Shown in pieces: positions 13,207 through 13,916 of a stretch of DNA of 13,916 bases. The notes below the pieces were generated by a model. The model was not told the DNA's origin and did not search any database. It worked only from the letters and a program-made list of their open reading frames with translations. Both the position numbers and the translations under genes were made by a program. How positions within the stretch are numbered: the first letter of the stretch is position 1; every line of letters begins with the position of its first letter. The stretch is from Treponema sp. (lineage in GTDB: Bacteria > Spirochaetota > Spirochaetia > Treponematales > Breznakiellaceae): positions 1 through 13,916 of the forward strand of contig JAISEB010000324.1 of NCBI GenBank assembly GCA_031264395.1. The letters run 5' to 3'.

Positions 13207-13916
13207 TCAGGGCATTTCGACGGTACGTTCCTGCACGGGGCTCCGCAGCTGCCTTCGGGAACGGCCCTGCCATTCACCGGCGTCGTCCCGGCCCGCTATG
13301 AATTCCCAGACGCGCCGCGCCTGGGCAAGTTTGCCTTCGCCATAAAGGACATTCGCCAAATAATAGGCGGTCTTGTAATATTCCGCCTCCTCGATATAGG
13401 CGGAAACAAGCCTGTTCCTGGCCATCCGGTTCATGAGATCGTCAAGACCCGCAAAGGTAAAATCATACCGGTCCCGCAGCGCCTCCTCCAGAATAACGGT
13501 ATTCTGAATGAGGAAGGCGAACATGAGGTGATCAAGGGCGGAACCGGGGTTGTACCTGCCCGACGCGTAATAGAAAAAGCCAAGAAGGCGGTGGGCAGGT
13601 TCCGTCAGGGTGTTGCCGTAGCGGTAAAGGGTAAGAAAGCGGTCTATCCCGTCGTTTTCCAGGGTTCTTCTCATGGCGTTTTTGGCAAAAGACGACTCAT
13701 CGGCCCACAGCGCGTCCCTGGGCCGCCCCGTCGCGGGATCTCTTCCTTCGAGTATCCCTTTAAGGGTATTTTCCATTTCAACATATTCCTGCCGTACCCT
13801 TCGTATCCCGGCGATCTTGTAGAGGAGATCGACGGCAAAACCGGGGTTTTCAAGGATGTCCCGGCCTTCAAGGGCCTTCCGGTACTGGATAAGGGCAAGG
13901 GACAATTCCCCTTCGG
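13207..13916 (-). CDS. TPR-like protein, N-terminus cut by window edge
   Basis: The frame is open from the right edge (EGELSLALIQYRKAL reads through it) to TGA at 13207, leaving at least 235 residues and no true start. Two tetratricopeptide-like helix pairs are visible: GELSLALIQYRKALEG at the start, and YYKTAYYLANVLYGEGKLAQARRVWEFI near the C-terminus. Between them is a helical region rich in Tyr and Arg (for example HRLLGFFYYASGRYNPGSAL). TPR proteins are protein-interaction scaffolds; similar proteins are common in treponemes, some in the periplasm. Without the N-terminus its location cannot be judged. No intrinsic terminator is seen after the stop. Confidence 0.75.
   Translation of the reverse strand, partial: EGELSLALIQYRKALEGRDILENPGFAVDLLYKIAGIRRVRQEYVEMENTLKGILEGRDPATGRPRDALWADESSFAKNAMRRTLENDGIDRFLTLYRYGNTLTEPAHRLLGFFYYASGRYNPGSALDHLMFAFLIQNTVILEEALRDRYDFTFAGLDDLMNRMARNRLVSAYIEEAEYYKTAYYLANVLYGEGKLAQARRVWEFIAGRDDAGEWQGRSRRQLRSPVQERTVEMP

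Overview
The window looks like a chromosomal segment of a spirochaete related to Treponema, probably a GC-richer lineage such as the termite-gut treponemes. This is inferred from gene content and order, not from a database search. The order rpsT-hup-lnt followed by rho-rpmE matches, from memory, the arrangement around TP0250-TP0255 in Treponema pallidum. A bactofilin, a lipoprotein with a spirochaete-style lipobox, and a DUF3782-like PD-(D/E)XK gene also fit. Every convincing gene lies on the minus strand, so the region is best read from high to low coordinates. No tRNA, rRNA, CRISPR array or intact insertion sequence was found.

Right end (about 12,064-13,916): a TPR-like gene enters from the right edge and is truncated at its N-terminus. 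Next, behind its own promoter, comes a coiled-coil plus PD-(D/E)XK protein of the DUF3782 type. A 363-bp gene-poor stretch follows. It holds a short decayed-looking open frame, a perfect hairpin, a 14-bp palindrome and the promoter of the next gene.

Middle (about 7,617-12,063): a 56-aa zinc-ribbon protein is followed by a tightly packed set of housekeeping genes: rpsT (UUG start), an HU-family protein and lnt, with overlapping ends. After an AT-rich gap comes a second compact unit: a response regulator with no DNA-binding domain, a bactofilin and a stand-alone PncC/CinA C-terminal amidase. The stop codon of the last gene lies inside a near-consensus sigma-70 promoter that drives rho. Rho has a disordered N-terminal extension of about 165 residues.

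Left end (1-5,721): rpmE (zinc-binding L31) follows rho across a structured leader. Then comes an operon of MoxR AAA ATPase, DUF58 protein, membrane transglutaminase and PQQ-propeller lipoprotein, joined by a 5-nt gap or 4-nt overlaps. The MoxR/DUF58/transglutaminase trio is a widespread module thought to act on envelope proteins, and the lipoprotein would be a final substrate of the Lnt encoded upstream.

The most unusual points are a motif (TTAAGCG, in two cases followed by AAGTTG) repeated in three intergenic spacers, a perfect inverted repeat over the rpsT promoter, a hairpin leader in front of rpmE, the receiver protein next to the bactofilin, and the small zinc-ribbon gene.
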